NCBI GenBank assembly: GCA_017311185.1
Contig: JAESUZ010002383.1
Coordinates: 2,294,001-2,358,000, forward strand
Direction: 5' to 3'
Length of the DNA: 64,000 bases
Source of the DNA: Proteles cristata cristata
Taxonomy: Eukaryota; Chordata; Mammalia; Carnivora; Hyaenidae
Below the pieces are notes generated by a model, which worked only from the letters and a program-made list of their open reading frames with translations, searched no databases and was not told the DNA's origin. Shown here piece by piece: positions 46,346-57,719 of this stretch; position 1 is the stretch's first letter, and every line of letters begins with the position of its first letter. A program made the translations under genes and the position numbers.

Positions 46346-47274
46346 ATCAACACTCTGTTGTCGTCATTGTTGACACTGCTGTCACTAACGCCCGTATCAT
46401 GGTTTTAGCATATGGAACTCATTTAAAACATGACACTTTATATTATCTTGCTGATATTATTGCCTTCACCTCAACACTGCCACTTATCAAGTGTGTGGAC
46501 TTTGGACCTATCACAAGCTGCATCTCCGGGCATCAGTATCCTGGACAATAAAGTAGAGGCAGGGTGGGGCGTATTTCATTTCAAGGTATTTCGTAGTATT
46601 TCGTGTGGAACATTTGACACACTCCAACACAATCACTTGGCTGCTGGGTACAAAGTCTCCATAGGCAGTTACCCAAAAGGAGCAAAGGAGCTCTAAGCAT
46701 TCCTGCCTAGCCAGCTGTGGCAATCTATAAAGAGATTAGGAGAGGGCTAGAGCCCGAAGTAGATTTCAGTGAAACAGAAAAGCCAGGTAGAGTGAACAGA
46801 TTCAGACTGGAAAGTTGGCTTTACTGAAAAAAAGAACTGGAGCAGAGCTTTCAAGAAAATCATTCTATCCAAATTAAATTATAAAAAAGGAGTCTGCTCT
46901 GTTTGAAGATTGAGACAGCTTGAAGTTGAGTAGGGAATGGTATGAATTTCAGCAAGAGACAGAGAATTAGGAAAGTCAATAATGTTTTGTGGTGCACATG
47001 GTGGAAGCACCTGTAATAGCAAAGAATAAGCTCCTTAGTTTGAATTTTCTGGCATTCATTTATGAAGCCTCTAGAGCCTGCAGCTACAATGAAAACATAT
47101 TATCCTTTTCACAGTGTATGTATTTAGCTCCTGAAAATAATCTTCTTATCTCCTGTTTAGTGAATTATCACTTTCATTTTCCTCCACAAGAAATTACACA
47201 CTAATAGAGGGCTTTAAGAGTTTACAATTTCTTTTTTGTATTCTGATTTTAAAATTGAAAAGTAATCTCCTTAC

Positions 47275-47444
47275 TCCTTGAGCTCAGCCAGTGAAGCTGA
47301 AATCCTAATGTCATGGCCCAGTAAATACAGAGATGTAATTAAATCACTCCACTGAACTAATTCACCAAGAGGGCCACCGCTGAAAGCTGTCTCTGCTATC
47401 TTAAATCCAGATTCCTTAGTCAGGAGTCCCAGGTGAACAAGGAC
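47275..47444 (-). CDS. MGAT5: MGAT5 internal exon, residues about 270-326 (catalytic base Glu297)
   Basis: This 170-nt exon encodes VLVHLGLLTKESGFKIAETA through SLAELK plus two bases of the next Glu codon, so the downstream intron is phase 2. It starts the N-terminal Rossmann-type half of the GT-B fold: the hydrophobic beta strand VLVHLGLL is followed by FSGGPLGELVQWSDL. The Glu in PLGELVQW falls at 297, the residue identified in structural work as the general base that deprotonates the acceptor mannose 6-hydroxyl. It is intact here, so this allele is expected to be catalytically competent as far as this exon shows. The donor is GTAAGG. The acceptor CAG is preceded directly by a T9 run and (TTTA)-type repeats (47448-47470), an unusually simple pyrimidine tract. 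No frameshift or stop codon is seen. Confidence 0.97.
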
Positions 47445-47447
47445 CTG

Positions 47448-47470
47448 AAAAAAAAATAAATAAATAAAGG
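47448..47470. repeat. (TTTA)n/T9 tract forming an MGAT5 acceptor
   Basis: On the minus strand this reads CCTTTATTTATTTATTTTTT and then runs into CAG at the exon boundary. The pyrimidine tract of the Glu297 exon is thus a simple repeat, which may vary in length. Confidence 0.93.
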
Positions 47471-47789
47471 AGAGGCATATATTGATTCCCACTGAACCGA
47501 GTACAAACTCCATAGTAACACACCAAAAGCAATCAACCAATTCTAAAGTAACGCTTACATTCTAATGAAATCTCAATGTGGCATAAGATTTTTCTAGAAA
47601 GTACCCAAAAAATGGAAGGAAATAAAGTCACTACTGCCCTTGCTATGGCTATGAGCACGAGATATGGACAGTTTTTAAAAAGCAGGATATATTTGGAAAA
47701 TGAGAATTGATGGAGAGTAAGCCAGAACAATAAAATCTCGTTTTAACAATACTGGTGTTTATTTCCCTCCCACAGTTGGGATATTTTTA

Positions 47790-48960
47790 AGATTTTAACA
47801 TAAAAAAATTCAAACATATCCCAAATCAGAAATGACAATGCAGTCAGTTCCAATGTACTCATCACATAAATTTCACAGTTATTAGCTCACGGCAAATCTT
47901 ATTTAAGGTATACCCTTTATTTTCTCCCAACCCCTATAGCTTACGGTGAGGCAAATCCTAGAGATGATAGCCTTCCATCTGCAAATATTTCAATTTGTAT
48001 CTCTAAAAGGAAAAAAAACCCTTCCATCCAAAACATAACTGTAACATCACTATCACCCCTGGAATAGTTATGGATTCCTTAAGATCATTCATTCTCCAGC
48101 TAACGTTTACACTTGCTCAACTGTTCCTTTTTTTTTTTTTGTCTCTCCTGCAGTTGTCTGAGTCAGAAGTGAAATAAAGTAGATAAACTGTTAAGTGTCT
48201 CATTTATTTCTTAGGTTTCTTAAACTCCATCCTTTGGGAGTGGGGAGAGTTGCAATTTATTTGTCAGAGGGACTGAAGGTATTTTCAGTAGAGTCTCTCA
48301 CACTTTGGATTTTGCTGATTATATGCCAGAATCTTCCGTCCCTTGTATTTATAGTAAATTAGTATTTAGGTCTGCAGGCCTGATCAAATTCATATTTCAT
48401 ACTTTTGGAAATACTACTGCAGAGGTGGTGCTGCGTACTTCCGTCAGCGGGGACACTGCATATCTCTGGTGATATTACCAGCTACTGATCGCTAATTAGA
48501 TGCATTAATCCATAAGGAGTTGCAAAATGGTAATATTCTATCATTCCTTCTGCACTATTACCAGTTTGCTCTTTAGCAGACTCCAGTCTGGACTGGACCA
48601 CCAGTCCAGTTTTTTAAAAGTATCATCAAATCATGGATAGAAGTATATTTGATGTGTTTCAATAAACCGTAGTTATAATCCTTAGGGATTACCACACTGT
48701 TCCCTCTTGCCAGTGGGAGGCTGTGCAACTTGGCTTCTAAGTTCTTCTGATATAGTTCTAGTAGGCTTGGAGAGTTGCTTTGTCCTCTGGTATGACAGGT
48801 GTTCTAAGCTTATCCCGTACAATCTGTCTCAGACCTTCACCAACGATTTTTCCATGAACCTCCTAATGCCATCTAGCGGAGATGGTATCTAAGATGAAGG
48901 TCTGGAGCTTACGGGACTCTGGTTGATCGCTGTCTATAGCCCTTTTTGGTGGATGTAGCT
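47790..48960 (+). mobile_element. L1 (old L1M-type) 3' fossil
   Basis: TACCCTTTATTTTCTCCCAA, CAATTTGTATCTCTAAAAGG, GCAATTTATTTGTCAGAGG, CTTTGGATTTTGCTGATTAT and GAGGTGGTGCTGCGTACTTC run in the order of a long old L1 3' UTR. Confidence 0.6.
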
Positions 48961-49494
48961 GGAAATTTATCTCTCATCCAAGATAAAACAAATCATAAAT
49001 TCAAACGGGTACTTCCCATTCAAACTCAGGATTATAGGATCTTTTCATAACATTATCCATCTTACATAAGTCATTTCCTCTCTCCCACACTGAAAATCCC
49101 ACTTCTCAAGGACACTAACATAAGTACTTCGCTTTATTCTAACATGCACAAGGGATTCAGAATGAAGATATCTACACCACTACCTACTACATGATTAGTA
49201 AAACTTCTCTTAAAATCTTTTGTGGTTGTTTAGTCCTTTGTGATATCCCATCAGAAATGCTGAACTGACTGTGTTCTAATCACTAAGAATAGTCTTTCCC
49301 TGTGTATTTACTGCAAAACTGAATAGGTTTCAGTTCATATTTTATTTTCCTTGTGATTTTTAGGTACTGTTTTTTTTTGTAGTGAAATTTTGTTTTACCT
49401 TATGTAAAATGCTTTTAGTACCAAATCTACACAGTAAGATACATTTAGATAAGTCTAGTTTCTACACCTGTTGCCACCATGCTACTCGCTCTTT

Positions 49495-49640
49495 TCCCAT
49501 ATTTGACCCTTTTTATTGTGGTACAATATATGATAACATAAAATTTAACATTTTAACCAAGTTTAAGTGTCCAGGTGAGTGGCATTAGATACACCCACAG
49601 TGCTGCACAACCAACACCATTATCCATCTCCTTTATTTTT
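49495..49640 (+). mobile_element. L1ME-type 3' UTR fossil
   Basis: TTTTATTGTGGTACAATATA, ACATAAAATTTAACATTTTA and GCTGCACAACCAACACCATT match the common L1ME 3' segment. Confidence 0.72.
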
Positions 49641-50735
49641 AATTTCATGGTTTATCCTTCTATTTTTAACAATATGAGGAAGCACAAATGTATATTATAT
49701 ATAGCTTATGTGTATATATGTAAAAAAACTTTAGGTACACTTGTAGGTATACAGATATACAAAATTCTCTATTCCTTTTAAAAACAATGTTCACTGGTCT
49801 CCACCTAATATTTATTCATCTAACTATGTATCCTAGAGATTATGGCATAGGATTATATAAAAATACTCTATTTCTAACAGCCCACCTGGAATTTTGACCT
49901 CATACTCTTCTACAGAGGACTATTTGGTACCTGAACATTTGGACCTGCTGTCACATAAACTCAAAGGATCTAAGCTAAATGGAACTACTAAACTATGACT
50001 TGGGGTTCTGCAAGTTCATCTGTATTTCCTTTTTCTGAGGATCTCAAAGGAGTCAAATTAGGGATACCAAAGTCATTCTTAATTAATTTTTATGTGCGGA
50101 TACTAAATATTGTTTAATTTGCTCTGCTGCTGGTCATCTGAACAGTTTATCTAAAGCCAACCAAGGCCACTGAACCCATAATTAAACAGGGTATAAAATC
50201 TTTCAGGCTCAGGGTTATTCCAGAGGTTTTCAAGGCAAATCCTCATGAACTTCAAACAAATTGCCTCTAGTTTAATTGATAGCATCTCTCTCTCTGGAAC
50301 GTAAGCACAGGTACCAACCCAACATAGCAGTAGCAGAACGCACCAGGTGCCCAAACCCCAGAACTGACAAGTACCCCAAAAAGGAGACTGCCATTACGAT
50401 TGAATAGCCAGCACTCCAAGGCTGTATTTGGGTAAAGCCGAGGTTACGTTTCCTGATGCCACAGGGAGAGACAGTCAGGAAGGGTCAAAGGGAAATCTTA
50501 CAGGCAGATACTCTGCTTGGCTTTACCCAAGAAACATGTGTGCCAGTCCCTGCTAGGCAGGATTATTTTAACTGGGGAAAGGAAAGCCCCAAAATGGCTA
50601 TACAATAGACTGAGCAGATTCACCCCGAGGGAATATCACTGGAGACATGACATTTCTCTTAGTCTTGTTTCCAAGCAAAATCGGATTTTAAAAGAAAACT
50701 GGCATCTAACTGAACTGAATTAATCAGAAGCTCAC

Positions 50736-50897
50736 TTTCTTCCGCTTTCTCTTTTCAAGATTCTGCTTTTCTGCCAGGGACTTGATTGCTTGGATCCAAG
50801 CATCAGCCATTCGCCAGATCCGGAGTCTCATCCACCGGAATTCTTCATGCTTTTTCATCATGCTGTAGAGAATATTAAAATCTGTGCGGATTTCCGC
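50736..50897 (-). CDS. MGAT5: MGAT5 internal exon, residues about 216-269 (basic heparin-binding motif)
   Basis: This 162-nt exon encodes 54 residues, beginning AEIRTDFNILYSMMKKHEEF and ending LEKRKRKK. Its acceptor is TTTCTAG and its donor GTGAGC, and both flanking introns are phase 0. The protein segment is a highly charged, mostly helical stretch at the N-terminal edge of the catalytic domain. The KRKRKK run (264-269) is the basic motif reported for the secreted form of GnT-V, where it is linked to release of heparan-sulfate-bound FGF2 and to angiogenesis. Here the exon ends exactly after that motif. One residue stands out: the codon at position 243 is TGG (Trp, in RLRIWRMAD), whereas I recall Arg (RLRIRRMAD) in human. 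A CGG to TGG change is a typical CpG transition. The neighbours are a 1.6-kb intron upstream and a 3.3-kb intron downstream. Confidence 0.96.
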
Positions 50898-51706
50898 CTA
50901 GAAACAGAAATTTAATAAAAAAATGAGCAGAAGATAAAAAGTCAGAAAGCATAATAGTTGTCATGATGTGACATTTGAAAACTTGAAAGAGATAGTCAAT
51001 TAAATACAGGGCTTCAAAAGTGAGGCTTGTCTGCTGCACAGCTTTACTTTCAGGCCCCAAGATGACAAATTAAAGTAAAGGCCCCTGACTGCTGCCCTGC
51101 TGTAAGGGACATCATTAAAAAATTAGAAAATGAGAAAGGCACCAGAGTCATTGCAGAGCCCTGAGTTATATTAAGATGACTTTTTTTTTTTTTTTTTTAC
51201 AATGAGTATGCTTGCTGTACCTTCAAATTCTCTGCACCCGAATTTATTGCCGCTTGGATCGACTGAGAGGTGGCAGACTCCAGTAAAAAGTAAAGTCAAT
51301 TCTTAAAGAGGCTTGTTGGCATTATGGTGAGTGCCGAAAAGCCTTCTTGTGTCCACAAAGTTTAGTAGGGAAATAAATGCTCATTTACAGTTTTGTCCCA
51401 GTCCCAAACCAACAAAAGTTCCTTTTTTTCTAAGGACTTTAACAGTTAAGAATACCATTTTCCTACCACAGCTAAATAAGATTTAAAATTCAGGACTGAA
51501 TAATTTAAAAGCCAGGAAGAACATTTTTCTAACATAGCTGGATACAACCAGTGACTGAAAAAAACAGAAAAATAGTAACGCTTGTATTTGTTTCAGGTAA
51601 TATCTAGAACACACTGACTCCATCTCTCAGCAGTCACCACCCTTCGTTCTCAAAACTCACATGATCCCTCCTGGAGCCAACCATCTCCCAAGACTCTCAT
51701 GGTCTA

Positions 51707-51945
51707 CAGCATGGGTCAGCAAACTGTGGCCTGGGGCCAGATCTTCATCCTCCTTGCGGCCCGTTTAGGTAACAAAGTTCCCCGGGAACACGGCCACGCC
51801 TGTTCATTTACATCCTGTCTATGCTGCCCTCTGTGCTCAAGATCAGAATGGAGCGGTTCCAACAGAGACCTTACAGCCTGGTAAGATGGAAATATTTACT
51901 ATCTGGTCTTTTACAGAAAAAGTCCGCTGATCCCTGGTCTAACGG
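51707..51945 (+). mobile_element. hAT (MER58-like) fossil
   Basis: It starts AGCATGGGTCAGCAAACTGT and ends GTCCGCTGATCCCTGGTC, inverted-repeat-like termini, with CCACGCCTGTTCATTTACAT inside. Confidence 0.72.
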
Positions 51946-52009
51946 AATAAAGACTTAAGCTTTTAGGGCAGCACAGAAAACCTTTCACAGTCACTACTGA
52001 TCTTTTCGA

Positions 52010-52330
52010 TATCATCTTCCCTTGTCCACTGAACCATGCTCTACTCCCTGAAAACGAACTCTTGCTCACACACCTTTCCGCCACACATGACATGCACCTT
52101 CCTCTCCCTGATCTACTATGAGCTCACTCACCATTTGAAATTCAGCTCTAAAGTCATGGACTCTTTGTGACCTGTCCTAACCCCTGCGGGCTGAGTTCAT
52201 CACTTCCACATTCATGTCTACTGGACTCTAATTCAGCAATAGCACAGGTGTGGACATTGTTTTCAACCATCACCTTCCTTATTCCTATGGGTAGCCTATC
52301 TCTCAGGAACCCTCAGAGAACTGCTCAATA
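52010..52330 (+). mobile_element. Probable L2 fossil
   Basis: CATTTGAAATTCAGCTCTAA and GACTCTTTGTGACCTGTCCT resemble the diverged L2 3' region. The match is weak. It ends about 170 bp before the exon at 52501-52572. Confidence 0.4.
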
Positions 52331-52500
52331 AACAGACACTATGGGTTAACGGATTTGATCACCCAAATTTCCACAGGTCTGCGGATAGAAGTTCTTCAGT
52401 TTACCATTACTTCAGGTTATAGTTGCCGTTTCTAGAAGACTTCATGTGTATTACTTGGCATCAGAACCACATTGTAAGCCTAGTTCCCAAAATCACTCAC

Positions 52501-52572
52501 CAATGAATTATGATCAGCTTCTTCATAGGGATTTTTTGCTCTCCAAGGTAAATGAGGACACCAGTTTTCAAC
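52501..52572 (-). CDS. MGAT5: MGAT5 internal exon, residues about 192-215
   Basis: This 72-nt exon encodes exactly 24 residues, from VENWCPHLPW to EEADHNSL. On the minus strand it is preceded by a pyrimidine-rich acceptor ending in TTTTTCAG and followed by the donor GTGAGTGA. It belongs to GnT-V, the Golgi type II membrane enzyme that adds a beta-1,6-linked GlcNAc to the alpha-1,6-mannose arm of N-glycans using UDP-GlcNAc. The segment lies at the junction between the lumenal stem and the globular catalytic region. The Cys in ENWCP is one of the conserved lumenal cysteines. Both flanking introns are phase 0, so skipping this exon would keep the frame. The preceding coding exon (ending near residue 191) is not found in the 11.4 kb to the right. 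The residue numbers are human numbering from memory, anchored by Glu297 two exons later. Confidence 0.96.
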
Positions 52573-55500
52573 CTGAAAAATATATCAGAGACATTAAGTA
52601 TGCTGGTTCTTCTGGAAACGAATTAATGCATGAACAAAGCACCACGCACCTTCCTGGCCCACCGTGAGCACTACATTTAACTGGTTATTACTACCATCAG
52701 TCAGACTTTCACGCTTTCAGCGAGTGATACAGGGACAGGTACTCGCTCAGACAGAACCCTAGCAAATGGAGCCCACAGTCAAACTTTACATCTGTCCTTC
52801 AAGATTCTTCACAGTGACGGATTCCTTCATCGGGTAAGGCTCCCATGTGTACACCAGGAGGAGAAGAGGTCTTATGTCAGAAAGGGGCTGGACTGAGATT
52901 GCAAGGGAATGAGAATGGAAGGACAGGAACGATTCGGTCGCTGCTGAGGCATGTCTGGAAAGGAAAAGGCATGGCATTTGAGCCATGGAGCTCAATCTTT
53001 TATCTCAGAATTACGAAAGCAGCTGATCGTTTAAGGCTAATTGATCAAGGCTTTCCTTCATTTTTCTGGCTGTTCACTGCACACTATCTCATCTCAAGGA
53101 AGAAGATGGTAAAAACTACTGGAGGAAGAGACCAAAGGAAAAAGGATAAAAAAAAAAAAAAAACCCTCAGTAATCTTGGGAGAGCCATTCTAGAAGATGG
53201 ATTGCTCTGTCAATGCACAAAAGTTGAGACAGTTGGGGGGAAGAGGAAAAGATTTTGCAGAAATTACTTCAAAAAGGTTATGGAAGCAAAGTAGGCAAAA
53301 ATCACTATTTCTAGGACAAGAAAAAGGAAAACCGCACTGACTAATTTTGCTGGCCATACAATTCCAAGGTGGCATGTGACCCATGTACAAATACATGGCG
53401 AGATTATGAAAGATGGCTAAGGAAGGATCATCCAACGTACTTTTTTCTACAGTTTTTCTCTGGCGAGATGGACTTATAGACACAGAGCAAAAGGGCAGGG
53501 GGCACCTCGGAGGGCTAGCGAGCAGGCAGGTACACGCAGGGCCACCGCCTTGTAGGTCAGTGGAGTTGGCTCAGTCACCACGGTTTGCCCTCCAGCCATG
53601 GGTGCGTTTTCAAACAAACACAGCAGCTTCCCTAATCTAGAAATTGCTCTTAATGCAAGGTGATTTTTACTATGACCAAAATAACTGGGTGATTTGCATA
53701 AAGCCATCTGCCACTGCAAATGAAGTGAAAGCAGTAAGCGGAGGGGAACAAAGCTTGGGGGAGGGTGGAATGCCTGGATCGGAAAAGAGCAATATTCTCT
53801 TTTTTTCTTGTGGCATAAAATTAGACTCCTACCATATTTGTGAATGACTTCAGGGACTCCAAAAGACTCCCCAGGAGGAAAGCTGAAATGGTTTCTACTC
53901 GTAAAAAACGAAAATACTAACTTGCCTCGGATGCCCGTGTCTAATTACAGAGACCTTACAGCAATATCACCAGGAGAAGCAATATCTAGAGCTCCACAAA
54001 TGTGAAAAATGAGGCAAAACCAGGAGAAAAGCAGCCTGCAAGCAGATGAAGCCTCAGCTGGTCCCAGCAGCAGTGCAAACATCTGTACCTTGTATTCTTA
54101 GACCAGAATGAATTATTTAATTCAAATTAAATTTTTGTAAATGGACTAAATAAAACACTGCTATGAAGCCTATTTGCAAAATGAAGGCTTCAAATGGACT
54201 GCAGTGAGCATTTTCCAACGTGAGACCCTCAACCCCACACAAAGGTAAGGAGGAGCGGGCAGAGCACAGATGTGAAGTCAGCCTCACACTAAGTCACACA
54301 ATGTTCACAGCAAAATGTCAGGATAAAAAAGCTTCCCCACAAATAGCATAATAGGGGAAGATGAAACAAGACGATGAATAAGGAAAATCAACAGAAAGGA
54401 GAGGCATTAGCAGGACAAGATACTGATAAAGGAGAATACATTCCCTCCTCACTCTTCCGTCCTGAAAAGAACCTTCCAAAATTCCCTCTGATGAAAATAC
54501 TGTCCAAGGTGATCTTCTGAAATATGACTTCCCTACAGAATACTCAGGACTTGAATTCCTCTTTGAAACTGATCATCTATCTCAGCTCTAAATCACTGGG
54601 TAATATTTTGCAAGGCTTCAAGGGCATCCCTGAAAGTGCAGAACATGGAGTCAGTGTATTGTAGCTTTTAGCAAGGCATCTTCCTGCTACATGTTCACCC
54701 ATAATGGAGGACAAACCAATCATGAACATCCTGACACCGAATGAAGATGGTGGGGTTTTAAGGTTGCTGTTTTTGTACACAGTGATAGGGTGACTGGCTA
54801 ACAAATTAATTAAATTATACATAAACCAATTTCTCCATGGGGAGAGGGGGGAAAAAACAAAACAAAACCCTTTTTTTTTTTTCTGAAACCTCAGAGGATT
54901 ACCAAGATTGGAAGCAAGCCAGGACTGGCAATAACTCTAAGTACCGAAATAAGCAGCCCTCAAATGAGCAACATTTTCCTAAATAAGAGGGTCATTAATA
55001 ACACTCGGGGAAAATCTTGCTCAAGGCTAATAATGCAACCTCCTAATCCCTCATTTTATTTTCTGCCTGATTTACCCAGGGCCATTTCATGAGTCTAACC
55101 CCCTAGCACGGCAACGGCATCCTACTAAGAAAGCTGGACCCCAGAATGAGCCCACCGCCTTCCTGCTCTGGAGGACGTCTAGTCCAAATCATTCTTACCA
55201 TCTCTTCCGTTCTCCGAACCCTCAGGGCCTACATCGGCCCGCTTGCTGCCTTTTCCCTCCCCTCCCTTCGGCCATACTTTTCCAACTGTGACCCCGGTAT
55301 GTGCCCTGGGAGCAGGCACCACGGATGTGGCACTGGCCCCTCCCAATGCCCACTCCCACCCCTGCCTCCTGCCTGGGCAACGGGGCAGGACTGCCTCATG
55401 CCCACTGCCAGGGATAGTCCACAAATCACCACCACACGTCTAAGAACTGAAAACCACCTGAGTTCAGGGCAGCAGGCACACAAAAGTCAATAGAGGAGCC

Positions 55501-55889
55501 AAACCATGACTCAAATAACCTTCAGTGTGAAGGCAAAACTCCTTTCACAGAACCAATCTTTGTAGCATGCTATCCTTAGGCCACAAAATGTAGAGGCAGG
55601 AAAAACCACGCTAGAAATTTGGAACATTAACACATATTCCACAGAGAGAGACCTATAGAAAACCTTTCTGGAATGAGGAGATGCAAAATTAACTGATTTG
55701 ATTTTTGACATGGCCCCTCCCAACGATGTAACATTCTTTGACCTGAGAAGTTTTTGCAGCTTAATCATGCACAATGTGAATCAAAACAGTCTAAACAGCT
55801 CAAGTAGGTCATGCTTACTTTCAAGGTCTGTAGAATGGACCATTCATTACATTTAAGAAAAAAGAAACTGCTGGTAGATGCATTTACAA

Positions 55890-56118
55890 CTCAAGTTAGA
55901 TTTTATATGTTTATTTTTTTTAATGTTTATTTATTTTTGAGAGAGTAAGACACAGAGCATGAGCGGGAGAGGGACAGAGAGAGTGAGACACAGAATCCCA
56001 ACCAGGCTGCAGGCTCTGAGCCGTCAGCTCAAACCCATGAAACACAATATCATGACCTAAGCCACAGTCAGGTGCCTAACCAACTGAGCCACCGAGGCAC
56101 CCCTCAAGCTAGATTTTA
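55890..56118 (-). mobile_element. Carnivore SINE with 16-bp target-site duplication
   Basis: The antisense body 55906-56102 is flanked by CTCAAGTTAGATTTTA (55890-55905) and CTCAAGCTAGATTTTA (56103-56118), one difference. Part of the middle is deleted between GAGCCGTCAGC and TCAAACCCATG. Confidence 0.95.
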
Positions 56119-56517
56119 GAGAGGAAAGAAGTAATAAAATTACAGCAAAAACTAGTGGGAGATTTAACATACATACACACGTATTTATGCATAACTGGTA
56201 TAACTCTTGATAGTAATGTTCTACTCTTGAAAGAATAATGATCAGGCACTGTTATAGCCTCTTCTCTTGTGATTAATGTGAAATGTTTTGCTCTAATGGA
56301 TCAGTGACATATAGAATTTCATGCTGTATTTTTCAGATAGTAAGTGCAATCAAAATTAAATGGGAAAATGCATAACAAAGGTGAGCTTATCTCTGGATGA
56401 TGGTGTTATGGGTGCTCTTCACTTTCTTCTTTATGCTAATCTGCATGCGATGATTTTTTTATAATAAATGGTTATTAACAGAATAATGTCTAAAGGAATG
56501 ACATTATATAAGCATAC

Positions 56518-56720
56518 ATTTACTGAAGGTTTATACTAAGTGAGGGTCTCTGGGGAAAAAAACAAATAAGCTTGCACACATTACATCATTTAATCCCCTG
56601 AAGAGCCTTGTGACCCAGGCAATATGACAAGGTTACACGTGAGGAAATCAAGGCTCCGAGGGGTTGGCGACTTCCCAAGGTAAACTCGCCAGGAGGCTGA
56701 ACGGGTGGGTGACAACAGCA
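56518..56720 (-). mobile_element. MIR SINE
   Basis: TACTAAGTGAGGGTCTCTGG, CATCATTTAATCCCCTGAAG and GAGGAAATCAAGGCTCCGAG follow reverse-complement MIR. Confidence 0.72.
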
Positions 56721-56784
56721 GACCAGGGCACATTACAGCCACCCTTAAAGGCCAGCCTTTGTGGAGAAGAGAGGGCTGATGAGT

Positions 56785-56945
56785 GGGTAAGGAGCACTAA
56801 CTGTGGAATAGGCCAAAACGGACTCTGTGCCCAGCTCTACCAACAACGAGCATATAACCTGAAACCACTTAGCTTCCTAGTGTTCCATCTACAAACTCAA
56901 GGAGTTGGCTCCACTGACCTCTTAATCATCTGATTGATTATACTA
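56785..56945 (+). mobile_element. MIR SINE
   Basis: AAGGAGCACTAACTGTGGAA, GTGCCCAGCTCTACCAACA and AGCTTCCTAGTGTTCCATCT follow sense MIR. It is adjacent to an oppositely oriented MIR. Confidence 0.65.
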
Positions 56946-57339
56946 TAAGATCTGAAAAAAGATAATTTTACATCACTCTATCAAGCTAGTTATATATCCA
57001 AAAGATACAGTTGACTACGTATCTGTTCATTTAATACACTGACTATACATATGTATACACACACATACACATACAGGTTTTTGTCATACTGATGACCTAT
57101 CAAATGAAGTTACTCATTCCAGATATATACTTAAAAAAGAGACTTCTCTACCCCACTCCATACCCCACTAACTCCCCTCTCTCAACTTCCAAATAGCCAA
57201 TGAAATGGTCTAAGACATCTGCACATCGTAAATGGTTCAGCTCTCCAGACTGGTCCTCTGAACCAAACACCTGAGCTGATTTATATTTTGGCCACAGTGT
57301 TGGTTCAAAATGGTCGTGTATGAGGGGCAAGTGAGGGAA

Positions 57340-57500
57340 ACAAAGGATGAACATAAAAGCTATAGTGTCCCAGGGGCCAGGCACTAGGATAAGCACCTCA
57401 CACCCATTACCTCATCTGGTCTTCAAATAATCCCTGGGAAAAGCTGCTCATCCCGCCAGATGAAGACACAGCACAGGACAGACCCACAGCTGAGGACTGA
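57340..57500 (-). mobile_element. MIR SINE
   Basis: GGGGCCAGGCACTAGGATAA, GCACCTCACACCCATTACCT and AGATGAAGACACAGCACAGG follow reverse-complement MIR. Confidence 0.65.
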
Positions 57501-57719
57501 TGAGCCATCTGTCCTGCCCCAGAGCCCGTGCGTCTCATCACCACGTGATGTGCACAGAACCCAGACCTCTGTGTCCCACATTCCTGCAAGCATGGTCTTC
57601 AAGGTTAGAGTATTATTGCCTACATCTTTTATATAATATCCTTTAAAACAAGTTTGCTCTGCTTCTACTGAGTGGCAAGCACTATAAGGACAATGAAGGC
57701 AGAACGTCTCCCTGCTGGC

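Larger units (their letters stand above)
43811..47274 (-). other. MGAT5: MGAT5 intron, 3.5 kb, phase 2
   Basis: The intron splits the Glu326 codon, with the donor GTAAGG at 47274 and the acceptor TTTTCCTAG at 43811. It holds an alternating CG/CA tract, two adjacent hAT fossils, an L2 fragment, one minus-strand SINE and a plus-strand MIR. Nothing is identified at about 44060-44850 and 46350-47270. Confidence 0.95.
47445..50735 (-). other. MGAT5: MGAT5 intron, 3.3 kb, phase 0
   Basis: The intron runs from the donor GTGAGC at 50735 to a T-rich acceptor at 47445. It is dominated by old L1-type 3' sequence (47790-48960 and 49495-49640). It contains no SINE, unlike the neighbouring longer introns. 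Nothing is identified at about 48960-49490 and 49640-50730. Confidence 0.95.
50898..52500 (-). other. MGAT5: MGAT5 intron, 1.6 kb, phase 0
   Basis: The intron lies between the donor GTGAGTGA at 52500 and the acceptor TTTCTAG at 50898. It contains a T18-type run (51181-51200), a hAT fossil (51707-51945) and probable L2 sequence (52010-52330). Nothing is identified at 50900-51180 and 51200-51700. Confidence 0.95.

Noticed and set aside
52845..53294. Open frame of 149 codons on the plus strand near the first MGAT5 exon
   Set aside because: It is antisense to MGAT5, ends in a low-complexity Lys run caused by an A-rich tract, and shows no homology I recognise.
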